Numbered from the stretch's first letter, positions 52,382-61,606 are shown. The stretch is DNA of 64,000 nt from QFOX01 sp033763655 (GCA_033763655.1 JANRKD010000008.1:1-64000), one strand, 5' to 3'. The notes: generated by a model from the sequence alone, not told the origin. A program made the numbers and translations.

Positions 52382-54208
52382 ATGCCAAGAACACCAAAAA
52401 AACCGCACAAAAGTCACCCTCACGCACCCGAACAACCCGTCGATGCCGAAGCCTTCGCCAACAACATGGCCAGGGCGAGCGACATCTGGCAGCGGGTGGT
52501 GCAGGCACTTGTGGCGCAGCAACTCTCAGCACCCACGCATCTGGGCCATTCCGACCCGGTGCGCATGGCCGAATCGGCGCTGCATCTGGCACGCAACGTT
52601 TCCATCGACCCCGAACGGCTGATGCAGGCGCAACTCGGGCTGGTACAGGACCATTTGAAATTATGGCAATGGTGGGCGGGCAACCTGCTGGGTAAAGAGC
52701 AGGCACCGTATGTCGAAGCCTCGCCGAAAGACCGCCGCTTTTCCGACCCAACCTGGACCAACAGCACCTTCTACGATTTCATCAAGCAGCATTACCTCGT
52801 CAACGCCCGCTGGCTACAGGACATGGTCGGGAAAATCGACGGGCTGAGCGACCATGAACGGCAGAAACTCGGCTTCTTCACCCGCCAGTTTATCGACGCG
52901 ACCGCGCCCAGCAACTTCGCCCTCACCAACCCCGAAGTCATGCGCGCACTGATCGACACCAACGGCGAAAGCATGGTCGCCGGGCTTCATAATCTGCTCA
53001 AGGACATCGAAAAAGGCGAAGGCGGCTTTCGCATCTCGATGACCGACGAGAGCGCCTTCACGCTAGGCAAAAACATCGCCACCACGCCCGGCAGCGTCGT
53101 CTACGAAAACGACCTGATGCAGCTGATCCAGTACGCGCCGACGACGGCGCAGGTCTACACCACGCCGCTGCTGCTGGTGCCCGCCTGGATTAACAAATAC
53201 TATATTTTCGACCTGACCGCCGAGCGCTCGTTCATCCACTGGCTGACGCAGAAGGGCTACACGGTATTCGTGGTGTCGTGGGTCAACCCCGACGAGAAAC
53301 TCGGCCGCAAAAGCTTCGAGGATTATTTGCGGGAAGGCCCGCTTGCCGCGCTCGACATCATCGAAACCATCTGTGGCGTGAAGCAAACCGCCCTCATCGG
53401 CTATTGTCTTGGCGGCACATTGTCGGCGATTGCGCTTTCCTACCTGCAATCACTGGGCGAGGACGCGCGCGTCGCCTCCATCACCTACCTCACCACGCTG
53501 GTGGATTTCGCGCAGGCGGGCGAGCTTTCGGTGTTCATCGACGACAGCCAGCTTGAGGCGCTCGAAAACCGCATGAGCGAACGCGGCTATCTCGACGGCG
53601 GCGAAATGGCCACCACCTTCAACATGCTGCGCGCCAACGATCTCATCTGGTCCTTCGTGGTCAATAATTACTTGCTGGGCAAACAGCCGTTTCCGTTCGA
53701 CCTGTTATACTGGAACGCCGATTCCACGCGCATGCCCGCCACCATGCACGCCTATTACCTGCGCAACATGTACCAGCGCAACCTGCTGATCCGCCCGGGC
53801 GGCATCACCCTGCTGGATACCCCCATTAACCTCAGCAAAATCACCACGCCGTCCTATATCCTCGCCACGCGGGAGGATCATATCGCGCCGTGGATGTCGG
53901 CCTACGTCGCCACCCAGACCTATGACGGGGAAGTGGTGTTCACCCTCGCCGATTCGGGCCATATCGCGGGCGTCGTCAACCCACCGGCGAAACAGAAATA
54001 CTGCTACTGGACGAACAGCAAATTGCCGCGCAATCCCGAGGACTGGCTCAAGACCGCAAAGCAGCATCCGGGGAGCTGGTGGGAACATTGGCACGCATGG
54101 CAATCCAAACGGGCGGGCAAAAAAATTGCCGCGCGCAAAAAGCTGGGTAATGCCCGCTATAAACCGATTGAACCCGCACCCGGCCGCTATGCCAAGGTGA
54201 AGGCGTAG
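52382..54208 (+). CDS. phaC: Class I poly-3-hydroxyalkanoate synthase PhaC
   Basis: Polymerises 3-hydroxyacyl-CoA into storage granules. 608 residues from the ATG at 52382; the frame is open for 175 codons upstream but that region is antisense to the lipoprotein gene. The N-terminal PhaC part (DRRFSDPTWTNSTFYDFIKQHYLV) is followed by the alpha/beta-hydrolase core with the modified lipase box GYCLGG (nucleophile Cys342), and the later Asp/His region (REDHIAPW, ADSGHIAGVVNPP). Length and motifs fit class I. phaA and phaB are not in view; bdhA is at 20.4 kb. Confidence 0.95.
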   Translation: MPRTPKKPHKSHPHAPEQPVDAEAFANNMARASDIWQRVVQALVAQQLSAPTHLGHSDPVRMAESALHLARNVSIDPERLMQAQLGLVQDHLKLWQWWAGNLLGKEQAPYVEASPKDRRFSDPTWTNSTFYDFIKQHYLVNARWLQDMVGKIDGLSDHERQKLGFFTRQFIDATAPSNFALTNPEVMRALIDTNGESMVAGLHNLLKDIEKGEGGFRISMTDESAFTLGKNIATTPGSVVYENDLMQLIQYAPTTAQVYTTPLLLVPAWINKYYIFDLTAERSFIHWLTQKGYTVFVVSWVNPDEKLGRKSFEDYLREGPLAALDIIETICGVKQTALIGYCLGGTLSAIALSYLQSLGEDARVASITYLTTLVDFAQAGELSVFIDDSQLEALENRMSERGYLDGGEMATTFNMLRANDLIWSFVVNNYLLGKQPFPFDLLYWNADSTRMPATMHAYYLRNMYQRNLLIRPGGITLLDTPINLSKITTPSYILATREDHIAPWMSAYVATQTYDGEVVFTLADSGHIAGVVNPPAKQKYCYWTNSKLPRNPEDWLKTAKQHPGSWWEHWHAWQSKRAGKKIAARKKLGNARYKPIEPAPGRYAKVKA

Positions 54209-54266
54209 CCCGTTTCACCCCTATCGTAACGTCGTAACGGCAGCGGATTTCTTTTGACGACACTAT

Positions 54267-54677
54267 CTAAGGCAAAGGCGGGGCGGGCATACCCAACTCG
54301 AACAAATCAACCGTATTACCTTCACCAATGCTGACATTGATTAAAAAAAGCACTCGTGCCGCTTTTTCGCGCACCACTTGCATCAATGGGTCGCTGATAA
54401 TCGCTTCTTCATCCCGAGATTCGTCGATGGCATTGAGTGCAATACTAAGTTCCCACAATGCCTGAGTGACTTTTTGATCATAAATGATAGCACCTGCTCG
54501 CAGAGCGTTCATCACCAGCGAATCATCAAAAACGGCAAGGGCTGCTTCGATAAACGAACCCACCGAATGACTTGGGTTGTTCTGGTTCAACCAAATATCA
54601 TTCTGGTATTGCCTGTCAGCTAATTCTTGCAAGCCTTCGATTAAATGAGCCTTGTATATTCCCCAACGATTGTTCAT
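54267..54677 (-). CDS. Immunity-like protein paired with an orphan toxin C-terminus
   Basis: 136 residues, acidic, all-helical, no membrane segment. It starts with a 4-bp overlap after the toxin-like gene at 54674-54916, the standard order for polymorphic toxin and immunity pairs. I do not recognise a named immunity family; the call rests on position, acidity and size. Confidence 0.5.
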   Translation of the reverse strand: MNNRWGIYKAHLIEGLQELADRQYQNDIWLNQNNPSHSVGSFIEAALAVFDDSLVMNALRAGAIIYDQKVTQALWELSIALNAIDESRDEEAIISDPLMQVVREKAARVLFLINVSIGEGNTVDLFELGMPAPPLP

Positions 54678-54916
54678 TTGAATAGCTCCGGTCTGAATGT
54701 AAATTCATCGATAGGAATATGTGACTCTAATGATTGGCGTGGCACGTGATTACCATCTCTATCTAAATAGTGTCCATTGCGCTTCCAGATGACATAATCC
54801 TGCCGTTGTCCTGGCTGCGAATTACTTGGATTACCTCTTTGCACTCTTACTTCATTCCCAGCATTCTTCGGATCAGTATATTTCACACCCTTACCATTAT
54901 TCGAGGGTGATTTCAC
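54674..54916 (-). CDS. Orphan polymorphic-toxin C-terminal domain
   Basis: 80 residues from a GTG preceded by AAGGA. The text KGVKYTDPKNAGNEVRVQRG, then NPSNSQPGQRQDYVIWKRNG and PRQSLESHIPIDEFTF follows a pattern common at the extreme C-terminus of contact-dependent and Rhs-type toxins (GxxYxDPxN...GNPNS...YVxWxxNG...SxEAHIPL). The same frame stays open to about 55042, adding RPENVPKDW, also typical of the domain start, but no secretion or Rhs part is attached. It is therefore a detached toxin tip, a remnant or a cassette. Activity unknown, presumably a nuclease-like effector. Confidence 0.6.
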   Translation of the reverse strand: MKSPSNNGKGVKYTDPKNAGNEVRVQRGNPSNSQPGQRQDYVIWKRNGHYLDRDGNHVPRQSLESHIPIDEFTFRPELFK

Positions 54917-55056
54917 CCAATCCTTCGGGACATTCTCAGGCCTGTCCTCGACCGAGCGCGTGGGCCTCTGCGTGCGCGGCGACTCTAGCTGCTCGACTCT
55001 TCTCTTGCCGCTTCCCTCCCCTCGCTGGCCACCGTCCTCTATTCACTCCTTCCTTC

Positions 55057-55099
55057 ACTGGCCACTGGCTACTGGCGACTGGCTACTGGACTGGCGACT
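55057..55099. repeat. Short imperfect tandem repeats, ACTGGC type
   Basis: Five to six imperfect units of CACTGG/TACTGGCG within 43 bp, in the gap before rplM. The surrounding 54917-55235 shows only the upstream extension of the toxin frame and Pro/Ser-type low complexity; no separate gene. A similar CCACCTGCCACTTGTCACC run lies before glmM (about 268-298). Confidence 0.5.
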
Positions 55100-55235
55100 T
55101 CCTTTCCCTACCACACCGGGAAGTGGCTGCGGCGGCGCACTCCCAACAAACTCGTTGACAACCCCGCATCTGCCCACTAGAAAGCCCACCCTTACTGATG
55201 GGAATACCGTACAAAAACCAAGAAAAGAGCGCGTC

Positions 55236-55697
55236 ATGAAAACGTACTCGGCAACGCCGAATGATATTAAAAAAGAATGGCTTCTGTTCAACGCCGAGGG
55301 CGTGGTGCTGGGTCGTATGGCCAGCCATATCGCCAAAGTCCTGCGCGGCAAACACAAGCCGAGCTTCACCCCCAACATGGATTGCGGTGACAATGTCATC
55401 ATCATCAATGCGGATAAAGTGAAGCTGACCGGCCGCAAACGCGGCAAGAAGGTGTACTACTACCACACCGGGTTCGCGGGCGGCATTAAAGAGCGCTCGG
55501 CAGAGAACATCCTTTCGGGCGAACATCCCGAGCGCGTGGTGCTCAAAGCGATTGAGCGCATGCTGCCTAAGGATAGCCCGCTGGCACGTCAGCAGATGAA
55601 AAACCTGCATGTCTATAACGGCAGCGAGCATCCGCACGCAGGTCAAACGCCCAAGACGGTGGATTTCGCCGCCATGAACGAAAAAAACGCACGTTAA
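55236..55697 (+). CDS. rplM: 50S ribosomal protein L13
   Basis: Large-subunit protein of 153 residues. MKTYSATPNDIKKEWLLFNAEGVVLGRMAS opens the family domain; YYYHTGFAGGIKERSA and AIERMLPKDSPLARQQMKNLHVYNGSEHPHAGQ are conserved L13 blocks. The ATG at 55236 is the family start; upstream in-frame codons are not conserved. It forms the usual operon with rpsI, 16 bp downstream. Confidence 0.97.
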   Translation: MKTYSATPNDIKKEWLLFNAEGVVLGRMASHIAKVLRGKHKPSFTPNMDCGDNVIIINADKVKLTGRKRGKKVYYYHTGFAGGIKERSAENILSGEHPERVVLKAIERMLPKDSPLARQQMKNLHVYNGSEHPHAGQTPKTVDFAAMNEKNAR

Positions 55698-55713
55698 TAC
55701 AATAGGATAATAT

Positions 55714-56157
55714 ATGGCAACGGCAGCAGAAACTGAAATCAACGACGCACGCAAACCGGTTATCGACAAGCTGGGGCGCGCCTATGGCACGGGTCGCCGC
55801 AAAGACGCAACAGCCCGCGTATGGGTCAAACGCGGCAGCGGTAAAATTGTCGTCAACGGCAAATCGCTCGAACAGTATTTTGCACGTCCGGTGCTGCGCA
55901 TGATTATCAACCAACCGTTTGCAGTACTCGCTTCGGAAGGCAAATTCGACGTTACTGTCACCGTTGTGGGCGGTGGCTTGTCGGGTCAGGCTGGCGCGGT
56001 GCGCCACGGCATCAGCCGCGCGCTGGATGCGTATGACCCGAGCTTCCGTCCGGTGCTGCGCAAGTCAGGCTTCATGACCCGCGACAGCCGTGTGGTTGAG
56101 CGTAAGAAGTATGGCCGCGCGAAAGCCCGCCGTAGCTTCCAGTTCAGCAAACGCTAA
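55714..56157 (+). CDS. rpsI: 30S ribosomal protein S9
   Basis: Small-subunit protein of 147 residues. GRAYGTGRRKDATARVWVKRGSGKIVVNG, the GGGLSGQAGAVRHGISRAL core and the C-terminal KKYGRAKARRSFQFSKR tail, which reaches the P-site tRNA, are all present. AGGA lies about 7 bp before the ATG. Confidence 0.97.
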   Translation: MATAAETEINDARKPVIDKLGRAYGTGRRKDATARVWVKRGSGKIVVNGKSLEQYFARPVLRMIINQPFAVLASEGKFDVTVTVVGGGLSGQAGAVRHGISRALDAYDPSFRPVLRKSGFMTRDSRVVERKKYGRAKARRSFQFSKR

Positions 56158-56178
56158 GCGATTCATTTTTCGGATACC

Positions 56179-56218
56179 AAACCCCGGAATCGCGATGCGG
56201 TTTCGGGGTTTTTTTTAT
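56179..56218 (+). terminator. Terminator after rplM-rpsI
   Basis: AAACCCCG (56179-56186) pairs with CGGGGTTT (56204-56211), followed by a run of T to 56216. A strong intrinsic terminator. Confidence 0.88.
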
Positions 56219-56328
56219 GTTATCGCCACGCACATGATTGACATACACTGAGTTTATGTCAGACGAATGCGTGAACCCTTGGCACGCAAAGCCACCCCGC
56301 CGATGCAACCGCAGAAAGTGAATTTGGT

Positions 56329-57402
56329 ATGACTTTCCCCATCCCCACCGCCATCCTTGGTGCCTCCGGTTATACGGGTGCGGAATTATTGCGCCTGCTG
56401 CATGCCCACCCGGCCTTTCACATCGTCGCCCTGACCGGCGATTCGCAGGCGGGCAAACCTATCGAAGCCGTCTATCCGCATCTGCGTACACGCCGCCTAC
56501 CGGCGCTGGTTAAACATACCGAAGTGGATTTCAGCAGCATCCAGCTGGTGTTCTGCTGCCTGCCACACGGCACCACGCAGGAGATTATCGCCGGGCTGCC
56601 CGGCCATGTGCGCATTGTCGATCTTTCGGCAGATTTCCGCCTGTTGGATGTCGCCGCTTACGAACAATGGTACGGCCACGCCCACCGCGCGCCCGCGCTG
56701 CAAAAAGAGGCGGTCTACGGCTTGAGCGAGCATTACCGTGCGCAGATAAAAACCGCGCGGCTGGTCGCCAATCCCGGCTGTTACCCAACCTGTTCGCTAC
56801 TGCCGCTGATTCCCCTCATCGAGGAAAAAGCAATCGCCCATGATCGCATCGTCATCAACGCCCTGTCGGGAATTTCCGGCGCCGGGCGCAGTGCCAAACA
56901 GGAAATGCTCTTCACCGAACTCGATGGCGGCGTTGCGGCCTATGGCCTTGGCCACCACCGCCACATGGCCGAAATCGAACAGGAGCTGCAAAAAGCCGTA
57001 AGCGGCGCGCAGCAATCGCCAGCAGGCGATCGTGCCGAGCCTATAAAAATCTCCTTCACGCCGCATCTGGTGCCAATGACGCGCGGCATGCTTGCCACCA
57101 TCAGCATGCGTCTGGCAAAAGGCGTGACCGTCGAGGACGCCCGCGCCACTCTCGCTGCACGTTATGCCGGGGAACCGTTCGTGCAGGTACTCGCCACCGG
57201 CAGCGCCAGCACCCATCAGGTGCGCGGCACCAACCAGTGTTTCCTCTCGGCGCATGCCGGGCGGCTGCCAGACGAGTTGATTCTGGTATCGGTGATTGAT
57301 AATCTGGTCAAAGGCGCCTCCGGTCAGGCGCTGCACAATGCCAACCTGATGTTTGGCCTGCCCGAGACCACCCATCTCGAACTGACGGCGGTTTTCCCAT
57401 GA
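56329..57402 (+). CDS. argC: N-acetyl-gamma-glutamyl-phosphate reductase ArgC
   Basis: Third step of arginine synthesis, NADPH-dependent reduction of N-acetylglutamyl phosphate. 357 residues, the long form. AILGASGYTGAELLRLL binds the cofactor; the catalytic Cys lies in VANPGCYPTCSLLPL; SGISGAGRSAKQ and GHHRHMAEIEQEL follow, with His in the latter. The gene after it overlaps by 4 bp. It lies 170 bp after rpsI, a common neighbour in alphaproteobacteria. Confidence 0.95.
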   Translation: MTFPIPTAILGASGYTGAELLRLLHAHPAFHIVALTGDSQAGKPIEAVYPHLRTRRLPALVKHTEVDFSSIQLVFCCLPHGTTQEIIAGLPGHVRIVDLSADFRLLDVAAYEQWYGHAHRAPALQKEAVYGLSEHYRAQIKTARLVANPGCYPTCSLLPLIPLIEEKAIAHDRIVINALSGISGAGRSAKQEMLFTELDGGVAAYGLGHHRHMAEIEQELQKAVSGAQQSPAGDRAEPIKISFTPHLVPMTRGMLATISMRLAKGVTVEDARATLAARYAGEPFVQVLATGSASTHQVRGTNQCFLSAHAGRLPDELILVSVIDNLVKGASGQALHNANLMFGLPETTHLELTAVFP

Positions 57403-57920
57403 GCCAATCCCCCCACATCCTGCCCTATCGCGGCATTCACCCCACCATCCACCCCGATGCGTGGATTGCGCCGGGTGCCGTCATCATCGGCGACGTGCAT
57501 ATCGGTGCCTTCACCAATGTCTGGTTTGGCTGTGTCATCCGGGGCGACGTCAACACGATCCGCATCGGCGCGCGCACCAACATCCAGGACGGCACCGTCA
57601 TCCATGTTACCCGCGAAACCGGGCCGACCACGATTGGCTCCGGGATTACCATCGGCCACAAAGCCCTGCTGCATGCCTGCATAATCGAGGACAACAGCTT
57701 CATCGGCATGGGGGCGACGTTGCTCGATGCCGCGCGGGTGGAAACCGGCGGATTTCTCGCGGCGGGCGCGCTGCTGACCTCAGGCAAAACGGTCAAATCC
57801 GGAGAAATGTGGGCAGGCAACCCCGCGAAGCTCTTTCGCCCCTTACGTGCCGAAGAAGCGGCGTTTATTGCCATCTCGGCTCAAAATTATGTTGATTTAG
57901 CTGAAGAATATAAGGCTTGA
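57399..57920 (+). CDS. Gamma-carbonic-anhydrase-like hexapeptide-repeat protein
   Basis: 173 residues forming a left-handed beta-helix. Repeating hexapeptides run from about residue 20 to 125 (PDAWIAPGAVIIGDVHIGAF, VWFGCVIRGDVNTIRIGART). The metal-binding His pattern is visible: NIQDGTVIHV and IGHKALLHACIIEDN. Family members are YrdA/PaaY-type; many bind zinc but not all have carbonic anhydrase activity. Translationally coupled to argC by ATGA. Confidence 0.88.
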   Translation: MSQSPHILPYRGIHPTIHPDAWIAPGAVIIGDVHIGAFTNVWFGCVIRGDVNTIRIGARTNIQDGTVIHVTRETGPTTIGSGITIGHKALLHACIIEDNSFIGMGATLLDAARVETGGFLAAGALLTSGKTVKSGEMWAGNPAKLFRPLRAEEAAFIAISAQNYVDLAEEYKA

Positions 57921-58038
57921 AGGGCGCCGGAAAGCTCCCACAGCACCCCCACCCTACCTCTCAATTTCATCGAACTGTCACACACGCTCATCCGCAGGAA
58001 CGCTAGAATTAAACTAGGAAATTCTAGGATTGAGGCGA

Positions 58039-59070
58039 ATGGCGCTCTTCGATGATATCGGGCAATTATGGACACGTTACCGGGGCTACTTCCTCGGTAA
58101 GGCAGCACTGATGCTGGCCGTCGGCGGCGCGTCGAGCCTGCTGGGCATCAGCATCCTCTGGCCGGCGCTGGTGATCGTCGGCGGCGGCATGGCGCTGCAT
58201 GCCTACGGGCTTGTGACCCAGCAACGCTACTACCAGCAGGACATGGTCGATCTCTACCGCGACGACATCGCCGATCATCTGGGCATCGCGCCCGAACAGG
58301 TCACCCGCGCCCATCTGAAGGAAGCGGCGAAAGACAACGAGGTCATCGCGCAGGCGCTCGAACGTCAGCACAAAAAAACCTTCATCGACATCGGCACCTC
58401 GCTGCTCTCCGGGGCGGTGTCGTTTGCGCTGTTGCTCTCGTTTGCCGATGCAGGGCAATTCCTCCGGTTTGCGAAGGAAACCTTCAGCGACGCGCTCGGG
58501 CCGATTGTGAATTTCATTGGTCTGAGCACGGTCAGCAGCGTTTCGGGCCTCGTGCTGCACGATGCGCTCGGCCTTGCTATCGACGTCAAAACCGGGGTCA
58601 GCAAAGCCGCCGCCCATGATCTGATTATCGCCATGGACCGCGACGTGCGCCATGGCCGCCCCATCAGCCGCGAGCAGGTCTATGGCGTACTGGTTGCCGG
58701 TAATTCGCAACTCCAGCAGGCGATTGCCACCCGCTTCCACAAATCCTACCGCTGGATGAATGCCGCCGAACAAAGCAACGTGCTGCACCAGATTGGCGTG
58801 GCGGAGGAGCTTGACGTCCTCGCCCAGCAAATCAACCGTGGCGAAATCCGCCCAGGTCGACTTGCGTACATGATGGATGACGACGCGCTGGCGGATATGC
58901 GGGCCCGCCACGCGCATACGGCACCGTCACCAACCCCGACGGTAGAAGCCGCGCCCGAACAGGGAAAATTCGTTACCCGGCTGGGTCGCGCCCAGCACCA
59001 AAGCGAGGATTTCGTGAAACAGGTGCTCGCCGGACGTCAGGCGGCAGGCAGTTCCAGCCCCGCCCTTTAG
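58039..59070 (+). CDS. Membrane protein of unknown function
   Basis: 343 residues from the ATG at 58039 (GAGGCGA upstream). N-terminal hydrophobic pair (LGKAALMLAVGGASSLLGIS and ILWPALVIVGGGMALHAYGLV), a second pair at about residues 120-185 (FIDIGTSLLSGAVSFALLLSFA; IVNFIGLSTVSSVSGLVLHDAL), then a soluble helical C-terminus with ISREQVYGVLVAGNSQLQQAI and a Pro-rich linker. I recognise no family. It stands alone between argC and the phosphate operon. Confidence 0.7.
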   Translation: MALFDDIGQLWTRYRGYFLGKAALMLAVGGASSLLGISILWPALVIVGGGMALHAYGLVTQQRYYQQDMVDLYRDDIADHLGIAPEQVTRAHLKEAAKDNEVIAQALERQHKKTFIDIGTSLLSGAVSFALLLSFADAGQFLRFAKETFSDALGPIVNFIGLSTVSSVSGLVLHDALGLAIDVKTGVSKAAAHDLIIAMDRDVRHGRPISREQVYGVLVAGNSQLQQAIATRFHKSYRWMNAAEQSNVLHQIGVAEELDVLAQQINRGEIRPGRLAYMMDDDALADMRARHAHTAPSPTPTVEAAPEQGKFVTRLGRAQHQSEDFVKQVLAGRQAAGSSSPAL

Positions 59071-59097
59071 CCGCATCAGGCCTATTCAGCACCGCAC

Positions 59098-59568
59098 TTA
59101 TTCAACGATTTTGTAATTCATGCCGCCGAAGATAGCCTCGACCCCTTTATCGGGGTCGCCAAGCGGCAGCAGCACCTGCCGGTAGAGCACCCGCCGCCCA
59201 TGGAGGGTTTCAAACTCACCCTCATCGAGCACCGGCGCCTGCGTTTCGAGCACTTGCGTAAAATGCTTCGACAGGCGGAAGGCATTCGGGCCGACCATAA
59301 ATGAATTATGCTCATCAATCGCCTGGTCGAAATAGGCGTTCATGATTTTCGGGCCAAGGTAGGTGAAGTTGTAATCCTGGATATTGGCCACGTCGCGCGC
59401 CTGCAGGAGGAAGCAATATTCCCAGTCATCGCCGAGTTCCTCGGGGTCGATATCGTTTTCAATCGGCATCGCGCGCAGACCGCATTTTTCCTGCCAGTAG
59501 CGCAGCAGGCGCAGACCGAGGCGGCGCTCGCCGTAGGGGTAGGTATCCGTCGTCGCTGGCGTCGTCAT
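59098..59568 (-). CDS. PAS_5-domain (DUF1457-like) protein at the end of the pst operon
   Basis: 156 residues from the ATG at 59568, which overlaps the pstB stop by 4 bp. RRLGLRLLRYWQEKCGLRAMPIENDIDPEELGDDWEYCFLLQ followed by YNFTYLGPKIMNAYFDQAID and VLYRQVLLPLGDPDKGVEAIFGGMNYK matches the single-PAS alphaproteobacterial family PAS_5. The coupling with pstB suggests a sensory or regulatory partner of phosphate uptake, in the place where phoU is usual. A longer frame upstream overlaps pstB antisense-free but out of frame and is not conserved. Confidence 0.82.
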   Translation of the reverse strand: MTTPATTDTYPYGERRLGLRLLRYWQEKCGLRAMPIENDIDPEELGDDWEYCFLLQARDVANIQDYNFTYLGPKIMNAYFDQAIDEHNSFMVGPNAFRLSKHFTQVLETQAPVLDEGEFETLHGRRVLYRQVLLPLGDPDKGVEAIFGGMNYKIVE

Positions 59569-60329
59569 CCGTACCTCCCCGTGATATAATCTCTGGTTTG
59601 ATGCTGCTGCGGTGCTTCGAAAATCTGCTCGGTGCTGCCGGTCTCGACCAGCCTGCCGAGATGGAAGAACGCGGTGGTCGCCGCCACACGCCGCGCCTGC
59701 GCCATCGAGTGGGTGACGATAATCAGGGCATAGTCCTGTTGCAAGCTGCTTATTAACTCCTCCACCTTGCCGGTGGCGATTGGGTCGAGCGCGCTGCACG
59801 GTTCATCCATCAGAATCACCTCGGGGCTGACCGCCATGGTGCGGGCGATACATAAACGCTGTTGCTGACCGCCCGAAAGCCCGGTGCCGGGGCTGTCCAG
59901 CCGGTCTTTTACCTCGTCCCACAAGGCGGCGCTGCGCAGGCTGCGCTCGACGATAGCATCAAGGTCGGCCTTCGTTTTCGCCAGCCCGTGGATGCGCGGG
60001 CCATAGGCGACGTTTTCGTAGATGGATTTGGGAAAGGGGTTGGGTTTCTGGAACACCATGCCCACCCGCGCGCGCAGCAGCACCGCGTCGAAATCGGGGG
60101 CGTAGATGTCGCGCCCGTCGAGGGTGAGCGAACCGGCAAAGCGGCAGCCGGGGATGAGGTCGTTCATGCGGTTGATACTGCGCAGGAAAGTCGATTTGCC
60201 GCAGCCCGAAGGCCCGATAAACGCGGTGACGGTTTTGGGCATGATGTCGATCGACACCCCGAACAGCGCCTGTTTCTCGCCGTAAAATACGTCCACGTCG
60301 CGGGCAATAATGGTGGGGGTCGCCGTCAT
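59565..60329 (-). CDS. pstB: Phosphate ABC transporter ATP-binding protein PstB
   Basis: The ATPase that drives high-affinity phosphate uptake, 254 residues from the ATG at 60329 (TGATG overlap with pstA); an ATG 9 bp earlier is possible. Walker A is GPSGCGKSTFL, the ABC signature LSGGQQQRLCIARTMA, Walker B VILMDEPCSALD and the switch His in VTHSM. The Pst-specific SINRMNDLIPG and MVFQKPNPFPKSIYENVAYGPRIHG are present. Confidence 0.96.
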   Translation of the reverse strand: MTATPTIIARDVDVFYGEKQALFGVSIDIMPKTVTAFIGPSGCGKSTFLRSINRMNDLIPGCRFAGSLTLDGRDIYAPDFDAVLLRARVGMVFQKPNPFPKSIYENVAYGPRIHGLAKTKADLDAIVERSLRSAALWDEVKDRLDSPGTGLSGGQQQRLCIARTMAVSPEVILMDEPCSALDPIATGKVEELISSLQQDYALIIVTHSMAQARRVAATTAFFHLGRLVETGSTEQIFEAPQQHQTRDYITGRYG

Positions 60330-61606
60330 CAGTTCCATGTCAGTTGTGCTTTGTTGCGCAGCCTAATCGCGGCCAGGTTGAGAAGCAACAAAATGCCAAG
60401 CAAAACCAGAATTGCCGACGATGTTTTTTCGATAAAGCCCAATTCCGGGCTCGAAGCCCACAGGTAAATCTCGACGGGCATGGTGGTGGCCGGGTCGGTA
60501 AATCCGCGCGGAATGTCGGCAACGAAGGCGACCATGCCAATCATCAGCAGCGGCGCAGATTCCCCAAGCGCCCGCGACACGCTGAGGATGGTGCCAGTGA
60601 GAATCCCCGGCAGGGCGTAAGGCAGCACATGGTGGCGCACCACCTGCAAGGGGGTCGCGCCAAGGCCCGCCGCCGCAAGGCGCATACTTGGCGGCACGGC
60701 GCGGATGGCGGCACGGCTGGCGATAATCATCACCGGCAGGATGAGCATGGCCAGCGTCAACCCGCCCACCAGCGGCGACGAACGCGGCATGCCAAAGAGT
60801 TGCAGATACACCGACAAACCGAGCAGGCCATAGATGATGGAGGGCACCGCCGCGAGGTTGTTGATGGTCACCTCAAGCATTTCGGCAAGACGTGATTTGC
60901 GGGCGAATTCCTCAAGCGTGATTGCCGCCATGATGGCCACCGGCACCGCCACCACAAGGCAGACGGCAAGGCTGAGCAGCGAGCCGACCATCGCCCCCAT
61001 GAAGCCTGCCGCCTCGGGCGCGCGGCTATCACCCCGGGTGAAGAAATCGCGGTTGAAGCGCATCCGCAGGCGGCCCTGCTGCGCCCAGTCGTCCAGCCAG
61101 CCAATCTGCCGGTCGTTGAACGCACGCTGCGCCTCAGGCAGGGTTCTGTCGAGGCGGCCTTTGAGTAACTGATCGGCATTATCGGCCAACGGCACCCAGA
61201 CTTCGCGCTTCTGCCCCACCTGCGCCGGATGCGCGCCCAGTTGCCGCTTGACGTCGAACGCCGCAAACGTACCCACCAGCGCCAAAAGCTGGTGGCGGGC
61301 GACTTTGTCGGTGAAATCGCCGGGCGTGGCGGCCTTCAGCGCCGCGCGGGTGAGGGCATAATAATCCACCGTTTCGGGGTGACCCTGAAGCATGTCGGCA
61401 ATGGGTGCCGTATCCACTGTAAGCTTCAGCTCATGGCGCATAAAGCCGCCAAGGCCGGGGCGAATAATCGTGACCAGCAGAATCACCAGCATGAGCGTCG
61501 CAAAGCCAAGCGCCGCGATACCGGATGCGCGAAAGCGGCGCTCGGCGCGGTAACGGCGCGCCAGTCCGCGCTCGATCACTTGTGTCATGCCCGCTGCGTT
61601 ACTCAT
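60329..61606 (-). CDS. pstA: Phosphate ABC transporter permease PstA, with DUF3333-type N-terminus
   Basis: An inner-membrane permease of 425 residues from the ATG at 61606, which lies inside the end of pstC. After TM1 (about residues 31-52) comes a long periplasmic region (about 53-185) typical of the DUF3333-type PstA of alphaproteobacteria. The permease core follows, with TIQNVAAVPSIIYGLLGL-like VTINNLAAVPSIIYGLLG and the coupling loop RAVPPSMRLAAAGLGATPLQVVRHHVLPYALPGI. Other start choices at 61630 and 61588 exist. Confidence 0.93.
   Translation of the reverse strand: MSNAAGMTQVIERGLARRYRAERRFRASGIAALGFATLMLVILLVTIIRPGLGGFMRHELKLTVDTAPIADMLQGHPETVDYYALTRAALKAATPGDFTDKVARHQLLALVGTFAAFDVKRQLGAHPAQVGQKREVWVPLADNADQLLKGRLDRTLPEAQRAFNDRQIGWLDDWAQQGRLRMRFNRDFFTRGDSRAPEAAGFMGAMVGSLLSLAVCLVVAVPVAIMAAITLEEFARKSRLAEMLEVTINNLAAVPSIIYGLLGLSVYLQLFGMPRSSPLVGGLTLAMLILPVMIIASRAAIRAVPPSMRLAAAGLGATPLQVVRHHVLPYALPGILTGTILSVSRALGESAPLLMIGMVAFVADIPRGFTDPATTMPVEIYLWASSPELGFIEKTSSAILVLLGILLLLNLAAIRLRNKAQLTWN

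Noticed and set aside
59569..59799. Longer N-terminus for the PAS_5 protein
   Set aside because: The extension overlaps pstB in another frame and lacks conservation; the ATG at 59568 couples to the pstB stop.
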